Part shown: positions 1 to 8,979 of the stretch, one piece after another
Numbering within the stretch: position 1 is the stretch's first letter
How the letters are laid out: each line of letters begins with the position of its first letter
From: Nocardia brasiliensis NBRC 14402
Lineage (GTDB): Bacteria > Actinomycetota > Actinomycetes > Mycobacteriales > Mycobacteriaceae
NCBI RefSeq assembly: GCF_000308475.2
Contig: NZ_BAFT02000036.1
Span: forward strand, 1 to 64,000
Reading direction: 5' to 3'
DNA: 64,000 bases
Program-made: the position numbers and the translations under genes
The notes under the pieces: model-generated
The model's database searches: none
Seen by the model: the letters and a program-made list of their open reading frames with translations, nothing else
Told to the model about the DNA's origin: nothing

Positions 1-186
1 CATGCCGTAACTGATGTAGTGCCAGTGCGGCACCGGCTCGGTGCGCGAATAGGCACTGATCCCGTCGAGCGGATCCGGCCCGCCGAGCGACCAGCGGTGA
101 TCGGTGGCCCAATGGAAAGGTTCGGTAGCGCCGTACAGCGGCTGCAATGCGTCGTCGATGGCCTTCCAGCCGGGTGCTTCACTCAC
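1..186 (-). CDS. SUFU (suppressor of fused)-domain protein, C-terminus cut off by window edge
   Basis: The first 62 codons are present, reading leftwards from a GTG at 184-186. The translation begins MSEAPGWKAIDDALQPLYG and contains the aromatic stretch EPVPHWHYISYGM, typical of the start of the SUFU fold (an HWHY-[IV]-[ST]-YG motif). Bacterial SUFU-domain proteins are small cytoplasmic proteins with no proven enzymatic role; some are predicted to be immunity proteins of polymorphic toxin systems. The remainder lies outside the window, so family membership rests on this N-terminal motif only. The neighbouring nadE is on the same strand but ends 90 bp upstream and shows no functional tie. Confidence 0.6.
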   Translation of the reverse strand, partial: MSEAPGWKAIDDALQPLYGATEPFHWATDHRWSLGGPDPLDGISAYSRTEPVPHWHYISYGM

Positions 187-275
187 ACCGCCACCCTAAG
201 TCCGCCGAGCCGCCCGGCGCCGGGCGGATTGTGTTGCCGGGCAGCCGGTGCCGCGCGGCCGGGTCCAGGCCCGGC

Positions 276-2345
276 CTAGGGCACGTTGCGGGCGAGTTCG
301 TCGAGCCAGGCCGCCGCCGACGCGTCGCTCGGCGCGCGCCAGTCGCCGCGCGGCGAGAGCGAGCCGCCGGAACCGACCTTCGGCGCGTTGGGCAGGGTCG
401 AGCGCTTGAACTGGCTGGTCTGCACGAATCGGCGCAGGAACTCGGCGAGCCAGTGCTTGACGGTGGGCAGGTCGTAGGCGTTGCGCTGCTCGACGGGAAT
501 CAGCTCGGGCCAGCTGCCTCGGCTCGGATCCGACCACGCGTGCCTGGCCAGGTAGGCGATGCGGCTCGGCCGATAACCGAAGCGCAGCAGGTAATAGAGG
601 TGGAAGTCCTGCAACTCGTACGGCCCGACGGTGGCCTCGGAGCTCTGGCTCGGCGCCGCGCTGTCGCCGGTGTGCGGGGCACCGGTGCCGGGCACCAACT
701 CCGGTGAGATCTCGGTCCGCAGAATGGATCCGAGCACCTCGCCCGCCGCGGGTCCGAACTCGCCGGTGTCCACCGACCACGCGATCAGGTATTTGATCAG
801 CGTTTTCGGCACCGAGGCGTTCACGCTGTAGTGCGCCATATGGTCGCCGACGCCGAAAGTGCACCAGCCGAGGGCGAGTTCGCTCAGATCGCCGGTGCCG
901 ACCACCAGGGCGCCGTGCTGGTTCGCCAGGCGGAACAGGTGCGAGGTGCGCTCGCCCGCCTGCACGTTCTCATAGGTGACGTCGTACTGCGGCGCCCCGT
1001 CGGCGGCCGGGTGCCCGAGGTCGCGCAGCATCTGCGTGGCCGAGGGCCGGATGTCGATTTCACGGGCGGTGACCCCGAGCGCGTCCATCAGGCGATGCGC
1101 GTCGGTGCGGGTCCGGGTGCTCGTCGCGAAGCCGGGCATGGTGTAAGCCAGCACATTCGCCCTGGGCAGGCCGAGCCGGTCCATGGTCTTCGCCGCGACG
1201 ATCAGCGCCAGGGTGGAGTCCAGCCCGCCGGACACACCGATCACCACGCGCTCGGTCCCGGTGGCGCGCAGCCGGGTGCTCAGTCCCGCCACCTGGATCT
1301 GCTGGACCTCGGCGCAGCGTTCGTTGCGCACCGCCGGATCGGCGGGAACGTAAGGGAAGCGCTCGATTTCGCGGCGCAACGGCACGGCCGCGCGCGGGAT
1401 CGGCAAGGTCACGTCGATGCGCCGCACCCGCGCCAGCCGCTCGCGGTGATCGTGCACATTGTCGGCAAAGCTGGTGGTGCGCAACCGATCAGCGGCCAGC
1501 CGTCGCAGGTCGAGATCGGCGGTGACCAGCTGCGGCCGGTCGGCGAAGCGCTCGCCCTCGGCGAGCAGATCGCCGTTCTCGCACACCAGGGCCTGGCCGT
1601 CCCAGGCCAGATCCGTGGTCGATTCGCCCTGTCCCGCAGCCGAATACAGGTAGGCGGCCAGGTAGCGCGCGGAATGCGAAGCGCAGAGCGCACGTCGGTA
1701 ATCGGCCTTACCGATGACGATATTGCTCGCGGACAGATTGACCAGTACGGTCGCGCCCGCCAACGCGGCATAACCACTGGGCGGCAACGGAACCCAGCCG
1801 TCTTCGCAGATCTCGAGATGAAAAACGAAACCCGCGAGATTGTTCGCCGTGAACAACAGATCCGCGCCGAACGGCACCCGCTGACCGGCGATGGTGATGT
1901 GCGTGTCGAGATTTTCCCGGGCGGCGGCGAATTGCCGCTTCTCATAGAACTCCCGGTAATTCGGCAGATAGCTCTTCGGTACCGCGCCGAGAACCGTGCC
2001 CGCGCATATCGCGATCGCGCAATTGAACAACCGCCCCTGGCTGCGCACCGGCGCGCCGACCACGAGCACGGTGGCCAGCTGCGCGCTCGCCGCGACGACC
2101 CGGGTCAGCGCTTCTTGCACGGCGTCGTCCAGCGCGTCTTGCTGGAACAAGTCGTCCGCGGTGTAGCAGGACAGCCCCAGCTCGGGGAATACGGTCAGCA
2201 CCGCGCCGTCGGCCGCGGCCTGCTCGGCCAGTTGCAGGGTCTGTGCCACGTTGTCCGCCGGATCGGCGACCCGCACCCGCGGCACGGCCACCGCCACCCG
2301 CGCGAAGTCGTGCCGGTAGAGCGAATCGAAGGGTAGGTCGTGCAC
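276..2345 (-). CDS. nadE: Glutamine-dependent NAD+ synthetase
   Basis: This cytoplasmic enzyme makes NAD+ from nicotinic acid adenine dinucleotide, ATP and ammonia taken from glutamine. The 689-residue protein has the two-domain actinobacterial architecture. The N-terminal nitrilase-type glutaminase (about 1-330) carries a Glu55-Lys124-Cys180 triad, in the motifs [16 protein letters not shown] and LEICEDGW. The C-terminal ammonia-dependent synthetase has the PP-loop SGGLDS at about 372-377. Length is close to the roughly 680 residues of the mycobacterial enzyme. It begins with ATG 88 bp from the divergent small gene at 2433, so the two probably share a promoter region. Confidence 0.96.
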   Translation of the reverse strand: MHDLPFDSLYRHDFARVAVAVPRVRVADPADNVAQTLQLAEQAAADGAVLTVFPELGLSCYTADDLFQQDALDDAVQEALTRVVAASAQLATVLVVGAPVRSQGRLFNCAIAICAGTVLGAVPKSYLPNYREFYEKRQFAAARENLDTHITIAGQRVPFGADLLFTANNLAGFVFHLEICEDGWVPLPPSGYAALAGATVLVNLSASNIVIGKADYRRALCASHSARYLAAYLYSAAGQGESTTDLAWDGQALVCENGDLLAEGERFADRPQLVTADLDLRRLAADRLRTTSFADNVHDHRERLARVRRIDVTLPIPRAAVPLRREIERFPYVPADPAVRNERCAEVQQIQVAGLSTRLRATGTERVVIGVSGGLDSTLALIVAAKTMDRLGLPRANVLAYTMPGFATSTRTRTDAHRLMDALGVTAREIDIRPSATQMLRDLGHPAADGAPQYDVTYENVQAGERTSHLFRLANQHGALVVGTGDLSELALGWCTFGVGDHMAHYSVNASVPKTLIKYLIAWSVDTGEFGPAAGEVLGSILRTEISPELVPGTGAPHTGDSAAPSQSSEATVGPYELQDFHLYYLLRFGYRPSRIAYLARHAWSDPSRGSWPELIPVEQRNAYDLPTVKHWLAEFLRRFVQTSQFKRSTLPNAPKVGSGGSLSPRGDWRAPSDASAAAWLDELARNVP

Positions 2346-2432
2346 GGCCGTCCCCCTTAGCGGAGAATATCGAAAATGATCATGATTCCCTTCTGCAATC
2401 TACGCCGCCCCGCGGCCCGCTAAGCTATAGCA

Positions 2433-4567
<2,135 letters not shown>

Positions 4568-4598
4568 GTCCTGCCTTCCGGCAACACCTTTCAGAAAA

Positions 4599-4636
4599 CC
4601 GAAAGCCGGTCCACCCTCGGGTGGGCCGGCTTTCGG
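4599..4636 (+). terminator. Terminator after groEL2
   Basis: A long stem, CCGAAAGCCGG... pairing with ...CCGGCTTTCGG, with 18-nt arms containing one mismatch and a very short loop. It starts 31 bp after the groEL2 stop codon. There is no clear T-run, as is common in high-GC actinobacteria. The opposite strand may use it to stop transcription arriving from other directions. Confidence 0.8.
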
Positions 4637-4677
4637 CTTGTCGCGGCGTCCCTTCCGCTTACTCCACGCCCTACTAT

Positions 4678-4696
4678 ACAGGTAAGCCTAACCTTA
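4678..4696. promoter_or_regulatory. IdeR/DtxR iron-box-like palindrome
   Basis: The 19-bp sequence around AGGTAAGCCTAACCTTA fits the IdeR/DtxR consensus TWAGGTWAGSCTWACCTWA at 17 of 19 positions; only the first two bases differ. It lies in an 85-bp gap between the groEL2 terminator and the 3' end of the convergent lipoprotein gene, with no start codon next to it. An AT-rich TACTATA lies just to its left. The expected target promoter is therefore not obvious. Confidence 0.6.
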
Positions 4697-4721
4697 ATTC
4701 CAGTGGGGTGTAACTACAGGG

Positions 4722-5738
4722 TCAGATCCCGGATACCGCGAGCACGGCGAACGGCCCCGGCGTGCCCGGGCCCATCGGGCCGCCCTTGTCGAATTGTGAC
4801 GAGACGACCAGGATCCGGTTGTCCACCCGCACCAATGTGGTTGGCAGGGCGAGGGATTCGTCGGTGAAACGCGCGTCCAGGGTGGCGCTGGTCCCGTCGT
4901 CGGTCAGCGTCCAGCGCGAGATCGTCGCGGCCGTGTTCTGCACCGCCCACAGGGTACGGTCGTGCAGGTCCAGCCCGTCGCCGAAGGTCAGATCGCCGCC
5001 GCGCAGCGCAACCTTGCGGATCTGGCCGATTGCGTTGGGGGCGAGGTCGATTCGGAACAACTCCCCCGCGTGCATGTCGACCGCCAGCAGATAGCGACCG
5101 GCGGGGTCGGCCGCGATGCCGTTCAGGGTGAAGTCGCTCGGGGTGTGCGGCGCCAGCGCCGGGTTCAGGTCGAAGTGCGCGGTCAACTCGGCCCGTCCGC
5201 CGTGCGCGGCGGTCGTGCTGACCTGATCGGCGGTGACGCGATAGACCACGCCGCGGCTGGAATCGGTCAGATAGGCCGTGCCGTCCGGGGTGACGGCCAG
5301 GTCGTTGACGAATCTCGGGCCGGTTCCGGCGACGTCGAAGCGGGCGATCGGCGCGCGAGTCGCGGTGTCGTACACGGTGACTCCGGCGGTGGAGTCCGTC
5401 ACCCACAGTCGTCCCGCCTGGTCGACTTTCAGGCCGTTGGCGGTCTTGCGGCCGTCGGCTCCCTCGGGGAGGAAGACCTCGGCGGTCGCGGCGCCGGGGG
5501 CGGCCCGATAGATCGCGCCGGTGGTGTACGAGCCGACGTAGGTGTCGCCGGTGCGGGGATCGGCGGCGATGCCTTCGGGGTAGGCGTGATCACTCGGCAG
5601 CGCGTAGGCGGTGCTGATCCGGTTGGCCGGCGCGGCGGGGGTGGGTTGCGCGGCTTCCTCGGTGCCGCAGGCCGCGAGCAGGCCGCAGGTCAGGGCGACG
5701 GCCAGGGTCGACAGGCCGAGTCGAGTCGGGTGTTGCAT
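4722..5738 (-). CDS. Secreted SMP-30/gluconolactonase-like beta-propeller lipoprotein
   Basis: The 338-residue protein starts MQHPTRLGLSTLAVALTCG and has a lipobox ending LLAACG, so it is predicted to be lipid-anchored outside the membrane. The rest consists of repeated propeller blades with motifs such as YPEGIAADPRTGDTYVGSYT and NDLAVTPDGTAYLTDS, typical of SMP-30/NHL-like six-bladed propellers. Possible roles are sugar lactone hydrolysis or ligand binding; no catalytic set can be assigned with confidence. I prefer the ATG at 5738 to the in-frame ATG at 5753 because GAGAGG precedes it and the signal peptide starts there. It is divergent from a MarR regulator 96 bp away, its likely controller. 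Confidence 0.8.
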   Translation of the reverse strand: MQHPTRLGLSTLAVALTCGLLAACGTEEAAQPTPAAPANRISTAYALPSDHAYPEGIAADPRTGDTYVGSYTTGAIYRAAPGAATAEVFLPEGADGRKTANGLKVDQAGRLWVTDSTAGVTVYDTATRAPIARFDVAGTGPRFVNDLAVTPDGTAYLTDSSRGVVYRVTADQVSTTAAHGGRAELTAHFDLNPALAPHTPSDFTLNGIAADPAGRYLLAVDMHAGELFRIDLAPNAIGQIRKVALRGGDLTFGDGLDLHDRTLWAVQNTAATISRWTLTDDGTSATLDARFTDESLALPTTLVRVDNRILVVSSQFDKGGPMGPGTPGPFAVLAVSGI

Positions 5739-5776
5739 GGTTAAGCCTCTCATTGAAGTATGGATGCAAAGCTAGG

Positions 5777-5812
5777 TTAGAGTTCTAATGATCGTCAAGA
5801 GTCTAATGATCG
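5777..5812. promoter_or_regulatory. Candidate MarR operator between the lipoprotein gene and marR
   Basis: An inverted repeat TTAGA-GT-TCTAA (5777-5788) overlaps the first of two direct copies of TCTAATGATCG at 5784-5794 and 5802-5812, 18 bp apart and so nearly two helical turns. Its position between divergent genes and just upstream of the marR start fits autoregulation. Confidence 0.5.
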
Positions 5813-5834
5813 GATGGGCGGATACGATCGGGTG

Positions 5835-6299
5835 ATGACGTCCCTGCCCTCCACCGAGCGCATCGGCTCGTACGTGAAGCGCGCCGAACAGGCGCTGCAA
5901 ACGGCGAAGCATGCCGCCTTGAAGCCGGCGGGCGTCACGGTGCCCCAGTACGCCGCCCTGCTGTACCTCGATGAGAATCCCGGGATCTCGGCCGCGGCCC
6001 TGGCTCGGCTCTGCGGCGTCACCCCGCCCACGATGAACACCGTGCTGTCCAATCTGCAGGATCGCGGTCTCATCGAGCGGACCCCGCACGCGTGGCACAA
6101 GAACATTCTGGAAACCAGGTTGACCGAGGCGGGCGCCGCGGTGATGCGTGACGCCGACGCCCGTGCGGTGCGGGTCGAGCGTGCCGTCGCCGCCGGTTTC
6201 ACCGACGCTGAACGTGCCACTCTGCAAGACCTGCTGACCCGCTGTGCCGACCTGTTCGACTCGGTCCGGCCCGAAACTCCATCCGCCACAAAGGGTTGA
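5835..6299 (+). CDS. MarR-family transcriptional regulator
   Basis: A 154-residue winged-helix DNA-binding protein. The helix-turn-helix region reads GISAAALARLCGVTPPTMNTVLSNLQDRGLIERT, followed by the wing HAWHKNILETRLTEAG, diagnostic of MarR/DUF24-like slow-growth regulators. Such proteins act as dimers and are released from DNA by small phenolic or oxidising ligands. I chose the ATG at 5835 (MTSLPSTERIGSYV); an in-frame ATG at 5814 would place the start inside the operator region. It lies divergent to the beta-propeller lipoprotein gene and probably regulates it and itself. Confidence 0.88.
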   Translation: MTSLPSTERIGSYVKRAEQALQTAKHAALKPAGVTVPQYAALLYLDENPGISAAALARLCGVTPPTMNTVLSNLQDRGLIERTPHAWHKNILETRLTEAGAAVMRDADARAVRVERAVAAGFTDAERATLQDLLTRCADLFDSVRPETPSATKG

Positions 6300-6746
6300 C
6301 CGGCCGGCGCTTGTCCGGGTCGTCGGAGTGCCGAACGTCGGAGTGGTGGGGATCGCTTGTGCCTCTTGGCGTTCGGTCAATTCGGCGCGTATTCGCAGAT
6401 GGGATGAATCCGGCATAACCAGCGGTCCAGTTCGCTTTCTGAATAATTCTATGAATTCCCGTCAAAATCGTCCGCGCGCGCTGTGACCGAACTGTTAGAA
6501 CTGTTTCGGCAAACATTCAGTGACAAGACAGCTGTCCGCAATCCGCAGAAGTATCGGATGGTCTGAAAAACTGTTGTCCGTGCTCGGAAGGATTTCGTTA
6601 AGAGTTGCTCGGCCCGGTTTTCGTAGGACGACATTGTGTGCGCAACGAACCTGACAACTCTGGGCAAACGCCCGGTCAGGCCATGGTTGAAACGAACAGC
6701 CCGATCCATGTCGAGCGCTTCTGGCGCTTCTGTATTGTCTGCCCCA
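6300..6746. other. 447-bp intergenic region of lower GC, no gene recognised
   Basis: No convincing coding sequence on either strand. The stretch 6420-6640 is visibly poorer in GC than the flanking genes and contains repeats of the words AACTGTT and AAACTGTT (around 6489-6570). The long leader of the TetR gene at 6747 and its promoter must lie here. A non-coding RNA cannot be excluded but there is no specific evidence for one. Confidence 0.5.
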
Positions 6747-7379
6747 ATGTCACAGGATGCGAATACGGGTCGAATGTATGCCGGGCAACCCGTCGAGGAC
6801 CGGCAACGTCAGCGGCGTGCGCGTTTTCTGGAATCAGGCCTGACGGTCTTCGCGCGCGACGGCTACGCCAATAGTTCGGTCGGCGCCATCTGTAAGGACG
6901 CCGGACTCTCCTCACGACAGTTCTATGAGGAGTTCACCGGCCGCGAGTCCCTACTACTAGAGCTCTATGAGCAGATCGACCGCGAATCGCGCGACGCGGT
7001 CGCCAAGGCGCTGGAGGCGAAGACCGACGCGAGCGTGCTCGAGATCATCGACGCGTCCGTGCGCGCCTACGTCGAATCCATCGGCGCCGATCCGCGCAAG
7101 GCCCGCGTTGCCTTGGTCGAGGTGGTCGGGGCGGGCCCCAAGGTGGAGAAGTTCCGGTTGGAGCTGCGCCGGGTGTGGGGATCGCTGCTGGCCGGCGCCG
7201 CGGAGGACGCGGCCCTGCAAGGGGAGATTCCGACCGGCGACTACGAGATGCGCGTGCTGGCGGTGATCGGCGCGGTCAACTACGTGGTGGATTCGTGGAG
7301 CGGTTCGGATCCGCGCCCGCCGCTCGACGACGTGATCAGGGTGCTGAGCAGGGTGATCATGGGAGCCGTCCGGGCTTGA
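6747..7379 (+). CDS. TetR-family transcriptional regulator
   Basis: A 210-residue regulator. The N-terminal helix-turn-helix lies in RARFLESGLTVFARDGYANSS...ICKDAGLSSRQFYEEF, with the TetR hallmark of Phe/Tyr after the recognition helix. The C-terminal ligand pocket is of the all-helical DADP..ARVALVEVVG type also seen in the TetR at 47815; the two are paralogue-like. ATG at 6747 (MSQDANTG) is chosen; the frame is open upstream and an ATG at 6774 is possible. The alpha/beta hydrolase gene starts 29 bp downstream, so the two are probably co-transcribed and the hydrolase substrate may be the effector. Confidence 0.85.
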   Translation: MSQDANTGRMYAGQPVEDRQRQRRARFLESGLTVFARDGYANSSVGAICKDAGLSSRQFYEEFTGRESLLLELYEQIDRESRDAVAKALEAKTDASVLEIIDASVRAYVESIGADPRKARVALVEVVGAGPKVEKFRLELRRVWGSLLAGAAEDAALQGEIPTGDYEMRVLAVIGAVNYVVDSWSGSDPRPPLDDVIRVLSRVIMGAVRA

Positions 7380-7408
7380 GCGGGTCGCGGCGCGGTAGCG
7401 TGCCGGGC

Positions 7409-8269
7409 ATGGAAACGGTCCCGATCCAGATGCCGGACGGCAGTACGGTGCCGGTCCGGCTGCTTCCGGCCTCGGGTGCGCACCGGCACCCGGTCACGCC
7501 GGACGCCCCGCGTCCGGTGCTGGTGGTCGTGCCCGGCCTCGGGGTGCCCGGCGAGTACTACGACGGTTTCGCCCTCGGCCTGTCCCGGCGCGGCTTCGAC
7601 GTCGCCATCGGTGAGCTGCGCGGCAACGGCGCGAGCACGCCGAAGCCGAGCGCCGCGAGCACCTACGGCTACCACGAGCTGGTCTCGGTCGACTTCCCGG
7701 CGATCTTCCAGGTGGTGCGCGACCGGTTTCCGGCGAGCACGCCCTACCTGCTCGGGCACAGCATGGGTGGTCAGCTCGCCGTGCTGTATGCCGCGCGGAT
7801 TCGCGGGCGGCTCGGCGGGCTGATCCTGATCGCTTCCGGCACGCCGTATCACCGCGGCTACCGGGGACTTTCGGGTCCGGGCATGCTCGTCGGCACCGCG
7901 GCGGTCTCGTTGACGGCGAACCTGGCGGGCTTCTGGCCGGGCGATCGGATCTCGATGGGCTTCGGCAGACAGTCCAAGGTGCTGATCTCGGACTGGGCCC
8001 GGCTCGCCCGCACCGGCCGGTTCGTGCCGGTCGGGGCCGATATCGACTACGAGGAGCGGATCGCCCGGCTGAAGCTGCCGGTGCTCTCGATCACCATGAC
8101 CGGCGACGAACTGACCCCGCCGGGCTCGGCCGAGCACCTGCTGGCGAAGCTGCCCAAGGCCGAGGTGACCACCTGGCGCGCGCCGGAACCGTTGGGGCAC
8201 AACGGCTGGATCCGCGATTACACCGGCACGGTCGATCAGATCGAGAAGTGGTTGCGCGATCGTCAGTGA
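7409..8269 (+). CDS. Alpha/beta hydrolase (serine hydrolase, monoglyceride-lipase-like)
   Basis: A 286-residue cytoplasmic protein of the alpha/beta hydrolase fold. It has an oxyanion-hole region LVVVPGLGVPGEYYDGFA, the nucleophile elbow GHSMGGQLA (Ser in GHSMG), an acid residue in the TMTGDELTPP loop, and a catalytic His in EPLGHNGW. This matches lysophospholipase or esterase subfamilies, and the substrate is unknown. The start at ATG 7409 follows the stop of the TetR gene by 29 bp. Its 3' end overlaps the convergent TetR gene at 8263 by 7 bp. Confidence 0.85.
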   Translation: METVPIQMPDGSTVPVRLLPASGAHRHPVTPDAPRPVLVVVPGLGVPGEYYDGFALGLSRRGFDVAIGELRGNGASTPKPSAASTYGYHELVSVDFPAIFQVVRDRFPASTPYLLGHSMGGQLAVLYAARIRGRLGGLILIASGTPYHRGYRGLSGPGMLVGTAAVSLTANLAGFWPGDRISMGFGRQSKVLISDWARLARTGRFVPVGADIDYEERIARLKLPVLSITMTGDELTPPGSAEHLLAKLPKAEVTTWRAPEPLGHNGWIRDYTGTVDQIEKWLRDRQ

Positions 8270-8904
8270 GGCCTGCGCGGTGTCTCGACATACCGCGCGA
8301 ACCCGTCGAGCATTGCGTCGACCCCGATGTCGAAGTGGTCGGCCGGTGAAATGTCCTCGGCCGCATCGGGTTCCGCGCGCACCGCGGCGATGGTGTAGCT
8401 GAGCAGGTGGCCGAGCACGTATTCGCGCAGGCAGGTGGTCAGCTGCGCCGCGACGTGCGCCGGGAACCCGGCGCCCTGCAGATGTTCCACCAGCCAGCTG
8501 CCGGTCTCCAGCGCGGACTCGCTGCGCACCGGCCGAGTCGCGAAGACCGGCACCGCATTCGGGTGCCGGCGCAGCGTGGAGCGCAACCGGTGGGTGTAGG
8601 CGCGCATGAGCTCGCGCCAAGGTTCCTGCCAGGGCAGCGAGGCCATGTCCAGCTCGTTGAACATGGTCGCGGCGACGGCGTCGAACAGGTCCTGCTGATC
8701 GGCGAAGTGGCGGTAGGCCGCCATCGGATCTGCGCCGAGCGCGGCGCCGAGCTTGCGCATGGAGAACCCGTCGATGCCGGTCTCGTCGATGAGGCGCAGC
8801 GCGGCCCCGGCGATGTGGTCGCGGTTCAACGCGACTCGCCGCGACGGCGCGGCGCGGCTCGCGCTGCCGCGTATCGGTTTTCCGGCGGCGTTCTCGCCCT
8901 GCAC
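8263..8904 (-). CDS. TetR-family regulator (TetR_C_1 type)
   Basis: A 213-residue regulator with an N-terminal helix-turn-helix (AALRLIDETGIDGFSMRKLGAALGADPMAAYRHF). The C-terminal domain resembles the tetracycline-repressor C-terminal class (RLRSTLRRHPNAVPVFATRPV). Within that class the regulators usually respond to drugs or lipophilic ligands. No obvious target gene is divergent: the next gene upstream, an S9 peptidase, is on the same strand 75 bp away. It is therefore probably autoregulated through palindromes just upstream of its start. Confidence 0.87.
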   Translation of the reverse strand: MQGENAAGKPIRGSASRAAPSRRVALNRDHIAGAALRLIDETGIDGFSMRKLGAALGADPMAAYRHFADQQDLFDAVAATMFNELDMASLPWQEPWRELMRAYTHRLRSTLRRHPNAVPVFATRPVRSESALETGSWLVEHLQGAGFPAHVAAQLTTCLREYVLGHLLSYTIAAVRAEPDAAEDISPADHFDIGVDAMLDGFARYVETPRRPH

Positions 8905-8924
8905 GACTGCTCCTCCCGAGCCGG

Positions 8925-8957
8925 GTCTACGGCGTAGACGACTCCACTACACCGTAG
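8925..8957. promoter_or_regulatory. Twin TetR-type operators upstream of the TetR gene at 8263-8904
   Basis: A perfect palindrome, GTCTAC-GGC-GTAGAC (8925-8939), is followed by CTAC-ACC-GTAG (8947-8957). Both share a CTAC-N3-GTAG core and lie 22 bp apart centre to centre, about two helical turns. They sit 20-55 bp upstream of the TetR start codon. Confidence 0.65.
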
Positions 8958-8979
8958 GCCCGGGCGGTCGAATCGGGCG

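Noticed and set aside
831..2336. Long plus-strand open frame (501 codons) opposite nadE
   Set aside because: It is antisense to a full nadE with all catalytic motifs, and its translation is Arg/Gly/His-rich without any family motif; such shadows are common at high GC.
2376..2383. ATGATCAT as a zinc- or metal-regulator box between nadE and the small gene
   Set aside because: Only 8 bp are symmetric; the flanks do not extend the palindrome to Zur or Fur length.
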